64,000 bases of DNA from Mariannaea sp. PMI_226 (taxonomy: Eukaryota > Ascomycota > Sordariomycetes > Hypocreales > Nectriaceae), in contig JANFOG010000006.1 in assembly GCA_024336345.1 (NCBI GenBank), positions 434,001 through 498,000 on the forward strand. The letters run 5' to 3'. Under the pieces are notes generated by a model, which made no database searches, was not told the origin of the DNA, and saw nothing but the letters and a program-made list of their open reading frames with translations. Both the position numbers and the translations under genes were made by a program. Below are positions 35,301-46,676 of the stretch, piece after piece (the first letter of the stretch is position 1; each line of letters begins with the position of its first letter).

Positions 35301-35951
35301 CTGTAGATCGATTAGGCGGTTAGGAATATTCTCTGGATCGCGAATGTCGTCTTCTGTGACTTCCTGGTCGCAGCCAGCGCACTGCAAAATACAATTCACC
35401 AAATCTCTCAGTGCAGCGGCTTCGTCAGCGCGATATTTTTCCAGCCACTCCTGAGCCACGGTTTTGGCCGAGTCACCGGATCCAAAGAGATCGGCTACAA
35501 CGCGTTAGCATTTGCTAATGATGGCATAGCTATTTGGCCATTTCTTATTCTTACCAAACAACCCGCTCGCCTTGTCTCCAGTATCGATACGAACGGACTT
35601 CTTTGGTCTGCTGGGAAGTCCAGCAGGTTGCGCAGCGCGCGCATGGTGAGAGCCATTGATCTTGGGCTTCTTAATTGAAGGCTTCTTTGTGCGACTTGTT
35701 TGCGACGCCTTTCTCGACCTTGGAGCGGGATGGTCCTCGTCACTTTCATTATCTTCCTCCTCGCTCATCTCTTCATCAGAATCAGGCGCTTCGTTCTCGC
35801 CATCCTCGTCGTCCTGATCATCTCTCTTGCGCTTCGCGGCGGATTGGCTCGAGGCCTCGGGTGTGAACTTGGTGGGCGCCTTCACAACGCGTCCAGATCG
35901 GCGACGCGACGAGGTGTCGGCCTCTGGGGTAGGGCTAGCGTTACTGTCCAT
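32344..35951 (-). CDS. SCC3: Cohesin subunit Scc3 (STAG/SA family)
   Basis: Three exons (35951-35555, 35494-35286 and 35229-32344) give 1163 residues. Scc3/Psc3 binds the kleisin subunit of cohesin, helps load the ring onto DNA and sustains sister-chromatid cohesion. The N-terminus is basic and disordered (RRRSGRVVKAPTKFTP) with an acidic patch (DSDEEMSEEEDNESDED). The STAG domain follows: WLEKYRADEAAALRDLVNC, FRDLLVTFFHTLI and ILYKDQTLIENLHAWLASMSSS. The stromalin conserved domain includes VFVHRYRDVDPKIRTECVEA and WMLSDTNASTRHEVLKQLSRVF. The rest is helical repeat, ending in an acidic tail (DPIDDDDDDDEREEVRQAHD). An in-frame ATG 33 bases upstream (35984) is an alternative start; I prefer 35951. 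The length is normal for the family. Confidence 0.95.
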
Positions 35952-36538
35952 AACTTCTCGCAAAGGTGGTCGCGTAGTGAACATTTGCCGGATGAAAAGC
36001 TAGACGAATTACCCCCGATCCGAGGGCGACAATGATGTTTCTGGCCACTTTGTCGCGTTTCTTAATGAATGTCGCGTGAAGCACTGCCAGGTTAACCTGG
36101 AAGGTGGGTGGTGTTGGTTTCTGGCGGATGAATCTCGGAAGACAAGCTAGTCCAGCCACAACTGTGCACGAGCCATGTCAACGTTGAACACATTTGACAC
36201 CCACCTTGACACCCATCGCGCCCACCTCAGGCATCCAATAGGATATCAAGATACGTACGTACGGAGTACTTAACTATGGCATGACAGCGGGACCAAGCCA
36301 CACACACAAACTTGGGCGTTGAGAGACAACCTAATGTTAGCTCTCTGATAAGTTATAGACTACTACTGGGCTACGAAATACTGTAACTAGAGAAAACTCT
36401 TGACGCATTGGATCGCGAAAAAGGGCGGGATAGCAAGCTCAAAGTTGCACGCAGCTTTGAAATAGATCGCATCTTTACTGATTTGCCTTCTTCTCGGTCA
36501 AAATTCTAAGTCGCCTTTTGTCTGGAGATGGTGCGGAT
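35952..36538. other. Divergent promoter region, SCC3 and ureD
   Basis: These 587 bases lie between divergent starts. They carry one exact GTACGGAGTAC copy (36259-36269). Just before ureD lies a 4-codon upstream frame (36528-36542). No gene is supported. Confidence 0.5.
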
Positions 36539-36542
36539 ATGA
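36528..36542 (+). promoter_or_regulatory. uORF overlapping the ureD start
   Basis: ATG GTG CGG ATA TGA encodes Met-Val-Arg-Ile. Its stop codon overlaps the ureD start in the arrangement ATGA (36539-36542). Scanning ribosomes would meet this ATG first, so it could lower ureD translation or allow termination-reinitiation. It matters only if transcription starts upstream of 36528. Confidence 0.5.
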
Positions 36543-37528
36543 ACTCACCTTTTCCCCCTTCGTCCTCGCGCCCTGGTGATGGTCGCATTGTTACCGGTCT
36601 GCTCCCTGCTGGGGGGAGCGGCCTAGAGACGATGACCTACCAGTATCCTCTAAAGCTCATCGCCCCATCTCCTTCAGGCGACCAGCCGAGCATTTTGGTG
36701 TTCCTCCTATCATACGGGGGCGGTCTTGTCGCAGGAGACCAGGTCAACCTGTCCATCCACGTACGGCCAGAATCCAAACTCAGTATCGCAACCCAGGGGC
36801 ACACAAAAATATTCAAGACATCCTCTGCGGATATTATTACGAGACAAAATCTCAACGTTCATATTGAGAACGATGCAGGATTATGTCTCCTTCCCGACCC
36901 CGTTCAGCCCTTTGAGGACAGTGTATACGCACAAACACAGATATTCCGGCTGGAAAGCCGATCATCACTTTGTCTTCTAGACTGGGTCACTCACGGTAGA
37001 TCTGCTCGCGGCGAAAACTGGAGTTTGGTCCATTGGAGCGGTCGGAACGAAATATGGCTCACCGACCCCCAGAGTCCGGCCCGTGACAGGTTACTGGTGA
37101 GAGATTCCGTCGTCCTGTCTAGAGAAGGCAGCAATACCGTGGGACGACCACTACAGGAGATGATGCATAACCTAGCCGTATCCGGGACACTTATCTTGCG
37201 AGGCCCCATGATGAAGTCGCTGGGCGAGTTTTTCTTGGCAGAATTCGCGGCTCTGCCACGAATAGGGGCTCGAGATTTCCGATCACCAGAAGATAAAGCG
37301 GGAGAAGATTGCAGTTTGTCAGAATTTGATCTTTGGCGCTCTCAACGGCTCGAACAGGAACGAAAGGGAGAAATTCTTTGGTCAGCAGCGCAAGTTCGAG
37401 GATGTGTCATTATCAAATTGGGCGCCCGAACTGTCGAAGCTGGAAGAGATTGGATTGGGTCCATGATTATGAAAGAAGGAAGCATTGCGAATCATTTCGG
37501 GAGCCAAGCTCTTATGTGCATACGATAA
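36539..37528 (+). CDS. ureD: Urease accessory protein UreD
   Basis: A single exon gives 329 residues. UreD is a chaperone that, with UreF and UreG, delivers nickel to apo-urease in the cytosol. The UreD beta-rich fold is recognisable from TYQYPLKLIAPSPSG, LLSYGGGLVAGDQVNLSIHV, LSIATQGHTKIFK, LLPDPVQPFEDSVY, CLLDWVTHGRSARGE and WSGRNEIWL. The length is slightly above bacterial UreD, as in other fungi. The C-terminus AGRDWIGSMIMKEGS with a following short tail fits the family. I start at 36539 because no other in-frame ATG lies upstream in the open frame. Urease and the other accessory genes are not in this window. SCC3 is transcribed divergently from the other side. Confidence 0.94.
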   Translation: MNSPFPPSSSRPGDGRIVTGLLPAGGSGLETMTYQYPLKLIAPSPSGDQPSILVFLLSYGGGLVAGDQVNLSIHVRPESKLSIATQGHTKIFKTSSADIITRQNLNVHIENDAGLCLLPDPVQPFEDSVYAQTQIFRLESRSSLCLLDWVTHGRSARGENWSLVHWSGRNEIWLTDPQSPARDRLLVRDSVVLSREGSNTVGRPLQEMMHNLAVSGTLILRGPMMKSLGEFFLAEFAALPRIGARDFRSPEDKAGEDCSLSEFDLWRSQRLEQERKGEILWSAAQVRGCVIIKLGARTVEAGRDWIGSMIMKEGSIANHFGSQALMCIR

Positions 37529-38126
37529 ATGTTGGAGCATGATAATTCCTTTTGTTTGCCATATGGAAAATGTCTTGGAACGAAAGTCCACGGCGATTTA
37601 TACTGACGGATTGTACTATAAATATATATATACGACTTACAGTGTACCGATAGAGAGGTCTGCAGGTAACGACAAAACATTTTGAGAAATAGACCAAAGA
37701 AATCGATACATACAGCACCATTCTATGTTTTCAAAACCCTAAGAATCTCTTCAGCCTAACAGAGAGCCTTTTTTCAAATTCCATCAAGCCCTGATATGTA
37801 TTGAACCGTTAATTACTTACAATATACAATAGCTACCTAATTAGACCTAACTTATACAATGCCAACCGAAGTCATTGGATGAATTCCATGGGCTTAGCTT
37901 ATCCTTGTCCTAATGCGTCACTTGGTTAGGGCGGTGAGTCAACAATTGCCGGCAGAATTTAGGTCCCCCACCTTCCCTCTCCACTACCAAAGTAAGTATT
38001 TCGAGATCCATCCAAATTTTTAGAGAGAGCTTCAACCAGCTTGCAAGTTTCGCAATATCCCCCTCTTCCTCCATTCGTTTTTCCCTTCTTAGAGCCGTAA
38101 ACGGTCCCATCCCAAGTCCTTCGAAT
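37529..38126. other. Intergenic region between ureD and RPC53
   Basis: These 598 bases hold the ureD 3' untranslated region (AT-rich, with TATAAATATATATATAC near 37616) and the promoter and CT-rich leader of the RPC53 homologue. No gene is seen. Confidence 0.5.
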
Positions 38127-39822
38127 ATGCCCCGCGGAAGGGCCCCCGCCCGTGGGACCCGGAGAGCCGGTGCCGCAGCCGGACAACGAGCTCAGAATGA
38201 AACCGGCGAATCCAGCTCCAGCGCCGCGGCCGAGACTACCGCAGGACCTTCAGGAACTGCCAGTGCCCCTCGGAGCGCTTCGGTCGTTCCAGCTCGTGGA
38301 GGTGCCACCACCCGAGCAACTCGAGGCCCCGCGCCCGCACGATTCCGGCCAAAGGTAGTTCGTCGAGATGAGGCGGAGCGTGATACCCTGGCGCGCCAGG
38401 AAGAAAAAAAGGCACAGGACAGGGCTGCAGACGAGAAGCGTGCACGAGGCCGCTCAAGGTTTCGAAGCAAGAGAAGCAGAGGCGATGCCATGGGAAGCAG
38501 AGGTGGCTTTGGGCGAATCATTGGTGGTGCCAGTGGCCCATTCTCATCAGGCACTGCTGGTAAGGCGCATTCCTTTGTAGGCGGCTTCCTTTATAACAAC
38601 AATCTGACATTCTTTGTGTATAGGAGGCGGCGGCGGCTGGGGTGGCGGTTGGGGAGGAGGTGGTGGCGGTGGTAGTTTTGGCGGCTCAATCCCTCGATCA
38701 TTCAAATCAGATTCCAAGCCAGGTTTTGGCCAAGCCAATCGATATCGTGAGGCTAGAATTAACGCCGATAAGCTCAACGTACAGACACAGGATGAAGAGC
38801 TGGATAGCGAAGATGAGGCCATGATGGCCGCTCTAGGCTCCAGATCAACGGCAATCCTACCGATGGGTATATATCGAAAAGAACACAAAGACGAGGGCAT
38901 TGTCGTGGCTACCACGGCCGAACTAGAGGCTGCAGAAAATGCAAAGAATGCGACGGGTGAGGAGGAAAGCCTTTGGGTTGACGATTCAGCACCGCAGAGT
39001 GTGCCGTCAGACGAGTCGGAAGACGGTGGCGTTTGGAAGACGGACGGGGAGAAGCCTACAGTCATCAAGAAAGAGCCTGACGATTCAATGGACCTCGATG
39101 TGGAAACTAAACCTGCCACCGAAGTCTCAGATGCAGAAAAGGGCAAGGTAAAATCACAGACACCACAAGCCAAGGCTAAGAAGGTTGTCCATCAGGATCC
39201 TGAGGAGAAGATCATCGACACAGACCTGAACCTCCTTGCCAGCGAGTTGGGTACCGTCACCATCACGGAGAAAGGTGAGGATGGCGAAGAGAACAAATTG
39301 GAAGACGTCAGCAACAAGGATGGCCGTTTATACCTTTTCCAATTCCCTCCCATCTTGCCTCCACTTAAGCCGACTTCTCAGCCAAAGCCTGCCAACAAGG
39401 TCAAAGCGGAGCCAGAGGATTTCAACGCGCTGGATTCGACACCAGCTGCTACAGGCACTCCTGTAGATCTGACCATGGAGGAGATGCAAGATGATGAAGA
39501 GCAGGAGGACCCAGAAGAGACACTCGGTTTCCTCTCACAGTTCGTTTCGCAGGGTGGCCTGGTTGGTCAGCTCAAGGTCCGCAAGTCAGGCCGTGTCGAG
39601 ATGGACTGGGGCGGTCAGATCCTGGAGATGAGCCCGGCGGCTGGTATGAACTTCCTGACCACGGCTGTTATCGTCGAGGAGAATGACGAGAAGCCAAAAC
39701 CTGGTGTGGTCGGAGGCGAGAGCATTGGCATGGGGAAGATCATGGGTCGCTTTGTACTTGCGCCAACCTGGGAGGAGGAGGAGGATTGGGACGTCTCACC
39801 AGAAGAACTACGCATTGACTGA
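38127..39822 (+). CDS. RPC53: RNA polymerase III subunit Rpc4/Rpc53
   Basis: Two exons (38127-38559 and 38624-39822) give 543 residues. Rpc4 is a Pol III-specific subunit that, with Rpc5/Rpc37, acts in termination and reinitiation on tRNA and 5S genes. The N-terminus is basic and low-complexity (RGRAPARGTRRAGAAAG, RARGRSRFRSKRSRG). A Gly/Trp-rich segment (GGGGWGGGWGGGGG) spans the exon junction. The diagnostic region is C-terminal: LYLFQFPPILPPLKP, FLSQFVSQGGLVGQLKVRKS, GRVEMDWGGQILEMSPAAG and the ending MGRFVLAPTWEEEEDW. The middle is acidic and Lys-rich. Without splicing the frame ends in the glycine-rich region, so the 64-bp intron (GTAAGG to TATAG) is needed. The gene is co-directional with ureD and converges on the 7TM gene. 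Confidence 0.94.
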
Positions 39823-40167
39823 GGGTGAAAGGAGGCACGATAAGAAATCATGCGGTGGCAGACGAAAAAAATTAATGGCGTTCATTTTTTAATTACCAGG
39901 GTTATATTAGATTCCCTTGTAGGAGTCAGTCAGTCAGGAAAAGGTGTACAATACATAGAATATTCCAAGGACAACCTAACGGCTTGTTTTGATCTGAAAA
40001 TATGAATGAAGATAATAGCAAGCGACCCAAGAGCAAAATACCCTTGTCTCATGGCCAACCATCTTCCCCGTATCTCACAAAAGTTTGATACTACGAGACA
40101 AGACCCCAAAAATGCGATTACATGTGTAGTCGAGCGACATTATGGGAAAACGCTTTGTTTAGTCTTG
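39823..40167. other. Convergent 3' region between RPC53 and the 7TM gene
   Basis: These 345 bases are AT-rich with no gene. They should carry the two 3' untranslated regions. Confidence 0.5.
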
Positions 40168-41675
40168 CTACCTTCTGTTCTTTCCGCTTTCAAGGCCAGA
40201 GGAACTCGTGTCTTGATTCTGAGCCTCAAGGTCGTGAATCTGCTCAATAGATGGATTCGGTGACCTGACTTGGTGGCTCTGGAGGACGTAAATTTCACTC
40301 TTACCGGGTTTACCGCCTACGCACAAGGGTAGTGGTGGAAGACTCTTATTGAGAGGCGAGTATGCTGTAGTGAGTGTATTGGGAGTGAATGTGCCGCCAT
40401 TCGACTCCGACCTGATATTGACGAGAGAAATATCGTGGGGTCCGAAGCCCGGCATATTACTTCCACCTTTTGGCCGTATCGTGTCGCATCGAATAGTGGC
40501 TGATAGACTAGTCCCGTATGTGCTGCCCGTAGATGTGAAACCTTTGATCTTCCATGCACGAAGCAAGGGACGGATGGTGGCCAAGCTGGAGGCGATGATG
40601 GCGACACCGGGTTCAACAAGGGTCCATACCATGGCATTAGTCCCCGCAACTAAATGCGTCGTGGTTAGCACTATCCAAAGTACAAGGGTTGAAAGGACCA
40701 ACAGAGTATATCAGCTGTATCTGTCAAGTCGGAGAGAAAGCGTAGTCGGATAAGGGTTGCAATACTTGCACTTGGTGGAAAGTTAGTTGAAAGCATCTTG
40801 GCCGTTGAACTCCCTGGAAAACTTACAAAATACCAAGACCGAGAACCACAGTGACAGTTGCCTTGGCTTGTTTCGTCATCTTGACTGCCCAGAGCATGGG
40901 TATAGGCAAAAGCGCCTACTGAATACGTCAGTGTCGTGCCCAACTCACTTCTTCCCACTTTCGCTGTCAGGCTTCGATGCACATACATAAAGCCAGTCGG
41001 ACACAATGGTCATTGCGCTAATAGAATAAGCCGCTGCAATAATCTGTTCTGCGCCTACACAGCTTCCGGTGGTGATTTGATAGTCCCATTGCTTTGCGAC
41101 GGGATCACACTGGAAAATGTCCCAGAAGAAAATGACACTGCTCCAGATGATGATGAGACACAAACTGGTCCAGAGAATCCAGGTGTATACCCTGTGAACT
41201 GAGAGCCTCAAAAGGAACACTCCAATGCTAACCTTGATGAACATCATGTCAAGGACATAGGTTGCCGTAGCGAGTGCTTGCCACTGTCCAGCGGGGTCAG
41301 CGGATATATGCAACAGGCCAAAAAGATTGATGAACATCTTACCATAAGTGCTGCAACTTTCTTCTTATCGTTTGTGACAGCATCATTATGTCTTCCTAAG
41401 CCATTGTGTACTCCCATCAGAATAAAAGCACAAGACACCGTGAATATCAGCTAAATAGTCAGTAAAAGCCAGAAAGTTCGATACGTGCGTTTGGGATAAC
41501 TTACTTGAGCTATGAGCATAAACCAGTCATCTATCTGATATCCGTTCATCAAGAAAGCTCTCGTCCATGTGCGCAGACAGACCGAGATCCAGCTCATCGT
41601 CAGGAACACAATCACGGTGCCCACTAGAGCTAACCCGTTTTCTTCCTTCAAATTGATAGTCTTGTCAGAAGCCAT
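40168..41675 (-). CDS. Pth11-like seven-transmembrane (rhodopsin-domain) protein
   Basis: Six exons (41675-41505, 41450-41343, 41283-40987, 40915-40827, 40770-40703 and 40649-40168) give 404 residues. Seven hydrophobic segments are visible, starting with GLALVGTVIVFLTMSWISVC and including YVLDMMFIKVSIGVFLLRLS, WILWTSLCLIIIWSSVIFF and LLPIPMLWAV. Family marks are CLRTWTRAFLMNGYQIDDW, DPVAKQWD with GSC, and WTLVEPGVAIIASSLATIRPL. Proteins of this fungal family are plasma-membrane receptors or receptor-like proteins; Pth11 itself senses surfaces in the rice blast fungus. There is no CFEM domain at the N-terminus. The cytoplasmic tail (about 120 residues) is Ser/Pro/Asn-rich. The ligand is unknown. 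Two joins use weak sites (an intron of 53 bp and a GTAG acceptor), but each preserves the frame. Confidence 0.87.
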
Positions 41676-43815
41676 GACGCCCGGACATTATTGAGCGACC
41701 AGTTCTCGGATAAATGATAGTCTCTTTCAAGGAGCAGGTAGTTTTGATGAGGACAGGAGTCCAGCTTCAAGGGGATCAACAGAGCCAAACTGGGGGAAAT
41801 GTTTCTCGCAGATGCGCGATGCGATAGCCACCAACAATGTTGTCGCTTTCGCCTCGGTGCCAAGCTAATTTCTCCAAGTGAGCAGCAGTGTAGTTAGCAA
41901 GGGAGAATGGGATAGATGGTAAGGAAGAGGGGGGTGACAGTGACTTTCTACTGCGTCACGTATGGGGTATCAGCCATTAGATGTAACTTCACACGAAGTG
42001 ATTTTAGGTATTCTAACTATCACGAGACTATTTGAGGATCACAAGACTAATGATCGCAGAGCGTTCGTTCGGTTAGAGCCGTTTACAGATTCTTACGCAC
42101 ATTTCCTGCCTTCCTGCCACTCAGTCAAACAAGGACGAATGTACGGGGGTCAGAGGGAAAGCAGAGATCATTCTGCAGTCCTCAAGTCGGAACTCAACGG
42201 CTCAGTTGCTTCTTGTTCTCATTCAAAGTTCTCCACCAACCGAAGAAGCAGGGGTATTCTGACAGGGAATGTCGTCGCACACGTCAAACTGATATGATTG
42301 TATGGCGACACAGAAACCAAGCAGGTTCGTCATGGATAGGGTGAGTAGAGGTATTCGGTATCACGGATGCCTACAGAATGAGCCTAAGTTCATATCTAGG
42401 AATAAAATGCGCAGTCAAATTTTCGAGAGCACTCATTTCGAATGATGGCCCCAGACAGGCCATTTGTTGAGTGAAATATTTTAGTTTGTGTGATGGTGTG
42501 AGTTGTGTATTCTGGATCAGAGCCTGTACACCAGACCTAGCCGTTGATAACGATGGTAAATCATGCACTATACCAATTGAGCTGGAAGAATTTTGGTAAA
42601 GTAAATTTGCCCATACACTCCTGCATCTCATTTAAAACAGAGTGAATACGAATGACTATACGAACCCGAGGCTACGGCAATGCACCCATCAAAGTTCGGG
42701 GGGGTCTCTCGGAGCACAACCGTTCCGGTATCAGCTCTAGAAGTGCTCATATGCTGTAGCTTGATTCAGGAGCCTGTAGCCCTGTGTGTCGCTGAATGCA
42801 AAAAATAAGCGGCGCAAACCGCAGTAATGATAGGTAGGTATTGGAGCGCCACAACATGCGGGAGTATATGCTACTTTGGACACTGGAGAACAAAGCTGTA
42901 ACCACGTTATGTGACGTTGGCGGTTTAACTGGTGAACACCGACTTCGCGAAAATCATTCCATCGACTAAATAGAGGCTCGAACTGGTAGTTCAGAGGTGA
43001 CGACCACTGTTCTAGCGTCTGGTATGGCAAGGAGCGCAGCAATAGAAAGAGCTGACTCGTCTCACCGACTTCATCCATCGTCCAAGGTCTATTCATCAAG
43101 GTAGAAGAGGGTTTGAATGCATCGCTTACGATGGACTTCCGACCTGAAATAGTCGACAGAACTGATCGGAACACATGTCTTCGTTTCGACTTCAGGAATT
43201 GGAGGTGAAGCAAGCAAATTACGCAGACGTTGAAGTGCGGATAGACGCGGAGGTATCGGAGTTGATTTGATCCGTCAGTGGGATTATTCACGGATGGCGG
43301 AAGGAAGCACGCAGACCGGGCTTAACCATGATCCGATTGGACAAACCTCACTCATCCGAGCTGTTCTCACTGTCTCTTCTCTTCCCTTCTACCTTGGTTA
43401 TTAAATCAGCGTTGACATCATTTGTGTCGCTGTCATTACATTACAACGACTTTCAGTCGATAATTCGTCGTCTAGTTTGCTGCTTCTCCTGGTCCTAGGG
43501 CTGACCAAACAACTCGCAATCAAACCCTTCTACGACTCAGTTGACTAGTAGCAGATCGGTACTCTGAACGTCGAACACTCAGAATCCCTCTATTATTTTT
43601 ATGCCTATACAAGCCACCAAAGGCTTTCTTCTCTCTACTGTACGAATCCGATACAGTGCTCACTCGCGTCAAAACCGGGAATTCTTGATCTACGGCATTA
43701 CTCCACATTTGTTGTATCCCCCACTTGACTCTGCAGCACATACGACCGCACCAGACCCCGCCCCGTCTACACGTCCTATCTATTACAGTCTTCCAACACT
43801 ATCAACCCCAACGCT
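41676..43815. other. Intergenic region, divergent 7TM and BNA7 genes
   Basis: These 2.1 kb lie between divergent starts. No gene is supported: a 184-codon minus-strand frame (42737-43291) has no recognisable motif. A tRNA-like remnant is suggested at 42513-42590 (listed separately). The 300 bases before BNA7 are CT-rich and probably its leader. Confidence 0.5.
42513..42590 (-). other. tRNA-like pol III box pair, possible tRNA relic or SINE head
   Basis: Read on the minus strand, CAGCTCAATTGGTA fits the pol III A box (TRGCNNARNNGG) except at its first base. About 60 bases later, GGCTCTGATCC matches 8 of 11 positions of the B box GGTTCGANTCC. A complete cloverleaf cannot be drawn: the anticodon and T stems do not pair. 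It could be a decayed tRNA, the head of a tRNA-derived SINE, or chance. Confidence 0.25.
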
Positions 43816-44743
43816 ATGGAAACCTTGAAGGAGTTTGGGCTCACTCGTGAGAGTCATCAGTATGGCCAGCATAGTCTTCAAACGGTCACGGTTTGGCGCT
43901 ACTCGGACCGTCTCCAGAGCTCAACAGGCTATTGGGTCATGTTTGTGAATTGACCCTCCTGATACAAATCCCCGCTGACGTCGATTTAGATATATCCATG
44001 GGGGAGCTTGGCGTGATCCACGCTTGAGCGCAGACGACTTCATCCACTCCATAAAGCACGTGTGTGCCTCTGGTGATTCGGTCAACAAACATATACAGGG
44101 CTTCATCAGCATTGACTATCGCTTATCGCCTCACCCGGATTTCCCCCAGAGCCCAGATTCGACGCAGAGCTCGGACCTTCGTAATGCACAGCATCCGGAC
44201 CACATTCAGGACATCTGGTCAGCACTGGATTTTGTTCAATTGAGATTTGGAATGGGTGACAACTACATGTTAATTGGACATTCAGCCGGTGCAACCCTCG
44301 CCTATCAGCTCCTGATGGGTGACTCTGTGCTTGCAGGACAGTCGCGACCAGCCCAAGTCGTGCTTCCTAGTGTCATTATCGGTATCTCTGGGATCTACGA
44401 TCTGATCAAAATTGATATCAGACATGGTGGCCAATATGCGGGCTTTATCTCTGCAGCATTTGGCGACGACAAAGCAGCTTGGGTGACCGCCTCGCCAGCT
44501 CAGTTCGACGGCAGCTTCAAGGATAACTGGCTAAACGCAAAAGTAAACATCTTGGCCTGGTCACCTGAGGATTCCCTGGTTGACGAACCCGAAATCGATC
44601 ACATGGCAGCTAAGTTGAAGGGTGATGGCCTCAGTGTAGAGGTTTACAAGGATCTGAGGAATGACCACGACTTTGTGTGGGAAGATGGCAAACAGATAAA
44701 AGATTTAGTCATGTTTGCTCTGGCGAAGCTTGGACAGGTCTGA
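43816..44743 (+). CDS. BNA7: Kynurenine formamidase (alpha/beta hydrolase)
   Basis: Two exons (43816-43940 and 43990-44743) give 292 residues. The enzyme converts N-formylkynurenine to kynurenine and formate, the second step from tryptophan toward NAD. The oxyanion-hole motif HGGAWRDP (His45 on) is completed only when the 49-bp intron is removed. The nucleophile elbow is GHSAG (Ser140), the acid is in EDSLVD (about 236-240), and the catalytic His is in RNDHDFVWED (His268). FISIDYRLSPHP and HIQDIWSALDFV are also typical of the family. The length is normal. The N-terminus has no signal peptide, so it is cytosolic. No other kynurenine-pathway gene lies nearby. Confidence 0.92.
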
Positions 44744-45240
44744 TGACAATAAAGCTTTAGAGTAATTATTTGTGGCGGAAGTGATTTGCATGACAGGTTC
44801 GGCGCAAGGCACAGGTGATAGGCTCTTCTAGGGGCCTCTTGATTATTCTGATTTCCTAGAGGATGGAGTCGTCTAACAGACCAAACAGAAGCAGTATTAT
44901 ATTTCCAAATATGCGAGTCTCCAACAGATTAATTACACAGAAAGTCTCAAATTACTGTTTCACGGGTCCACCTTCTGGGGAATGCCTTTAGCGCCCTTTT
45001 ACTGCATTGCGACCGGACATTCAATATATATGTGATATATATGTGTCTATATATCTTTGTGCTTATTTCAAGCCATTTATTACCTCGATATATTATTTTA
45101 AATATTCCCTTTTTTTAATCGCCTCCAATTCGCCAAGACCGTCTAATACTATCACCAATTTTTTTCCCGTTCCTGTTTGTTGTTTCGTGTATCCGCTGCA
45201 AAATCAAACCCGAGTTTCAGATATTTTCCCGTATTGACAA
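44744..45240. other. Convergent 3' region between BNA7 and the MFS gene
   Basis: These 497 bases are AT-rich, with repeated ATATAT near 45023-45055 and T-rich sequence on the right. They hold 3' untranslated regions only. Confidence 0.5.
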
Positions 45241-46676
45241 TCATTTCTTAGCCTTCAAAACCCAGCCAGTCGAGGCAATCCTAGAGGCAAGGGTGAAACA
45301 AGCTGCTAGCATCATGACTGATCCACCCCAGATCTGAGCCCAGATGAACTTCCCCCCAGACTTATCTATGATGGCACCAGCCGAGGGCGCCCCAGCCAGG
45401 GACGACACGGCGCACAGGGTCTGGATCATGCCGAATCTCGTCCCCATCTTCTTGGGGTCCTTCGTCAAGCTTGCGTTCGCACCGACGAAGGTTCCCTGGC
45501 AGGCCCCGTTGATGAATCCAAAGAAGGCGCTGAAAACGTATAGGCCCGTGCGTGTCGTGACACCTATCCATGAAAAGATCATTATGCCAAGCAAAACTTG
45601 CCCCGAGAGGAACATGTTGATGGGGCCAACGTGGTAGTCGGCAAGATATCCAGCTATAGGCCGCGCCGGGATGCTTAGGCCGTTGATGATGAGAAGAAGA
45701 CTAACCGCCTCAACGGAGGTAAAACCAATGATATTGCGGGCAAAGACGTTGATCTGTTCACGACGTATATTAGCAAAGGCTTTTTACCGGGGTTTGAAAA
45801 AGGGGGAGCGCAGTGTAAGAAAGGGTATGGGCCTACATAAAAGAAGCCAAAGTACAAGGCATAAAAGTTTAGAAAGCCACTAATCGAGAAGAACAGGTAC
45901 GGGAGTTCGGTGAACGCATCCCACTCAAACAGTGGTCCGGACTTGCGAGGAGCGAGATATGGTTTCAGCATTGCATTGGCGAGCCCAACCATGGTCAAAG
46001 CGACGAAAGCGACGCACCGCACCGCCCATGGAAAGCCGATCTGGGGAATCAGGTACTGCAAAGTTGACGGGAATATAAGACTCCCAACACCAGTGCCCAT
46101 GGCCGCCAACGCCAACGCAAAGGCCTTCTTCTTCTTGAAGTAGGAGCTCAGAACTGACACGGCTGGCATAAAGATGACTCCCAGGCCGATTCCCGTGCAG
46201 ACACCCTGTGCCAGGAAGACCTGCCAGTACTCCTTGCAGAGGCTCGTCATGAAGGTGCCAAAAACGGCGAAGAAGCTGCCCGCCAGCATCGTCTCTCGTG
46301 TGTAGCCAGCGTCGACAAGTCTACCCGCCGGCCCGCACACAGCAAATGTCAGAAATGTTTGGCAAGAGCCGATCCAGGAAATTTGGGATGAGGGTAGTCC
46401 CAGTGTCTCCTCGTAGTACAACTGGAAGACGCCAAAGGAAGCCGGATAACCCCAGGCCAAGGAATTTATCAAGAGACTGGTCAGGACCTGGGACCAGGCG
46501 ACAAGGCCGCCATCAGGAGGATTGAAGTTGTCCGCATCGTCGGGAGGAGGGGGAACATTGGTGTTGGAGATGATAGGGACCAGGGTCTGGTTGTCTCTGC
46601 CTTCTACAGCAGCAGCAGCAGATGTCACCGCAGTGGGTTTCTTCTCTACATCGTCGGCATACATCATGGATGGCAA
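45241..46676 (-). CDS. MFS transporter, monocarboxylate (MCT/MCH) type
   Basis: Two exons (46676-45837 and 45753-45241) give 450 residues with about twelve hydrophobic segments. A disordered cytosolic N-terminus (about 55 residues) leads to PPDGGLVAWSQVLTSLLINS, the usual entry signature of fungal MCT-like carriers (D/E-G-G-x2-A-W). Other family features are SWIGSCQTFLTFAVCGPAGRLVD, GTGVGSLIFPSTLQYLI and NGLSIPARPIAGYLAD. Yeast Mch proteins belong here; Mch5 carries riboflavin and others have unknown substrates, so I do not assign one. An 83-bp intron lies between segments 6 and 7. Alternative in-frame ATGs follow within five codons of the start. Confidence 0.92.

Noticed and set aside
35952..35984. 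Upstream ATG adding 11 residues to Scc3
   Set aside because: Not excluded, but the downstream ATG starts the Ser/Pro-rich head expected for the family and was preferred.
42976..42990. T-arm-like sequence (CCAGTTCGAGCC on the minus strand)
   Set aside because: No A box or acceptor pairing at the right distance, so no tRNA can be built.
42737..43291. 184-codon minus-strand open frame between the 7TM gene and BNA7
   Set aside because: No recognisable motif, no leader or splice context. The composition looks like read-through of non-coding DNA.
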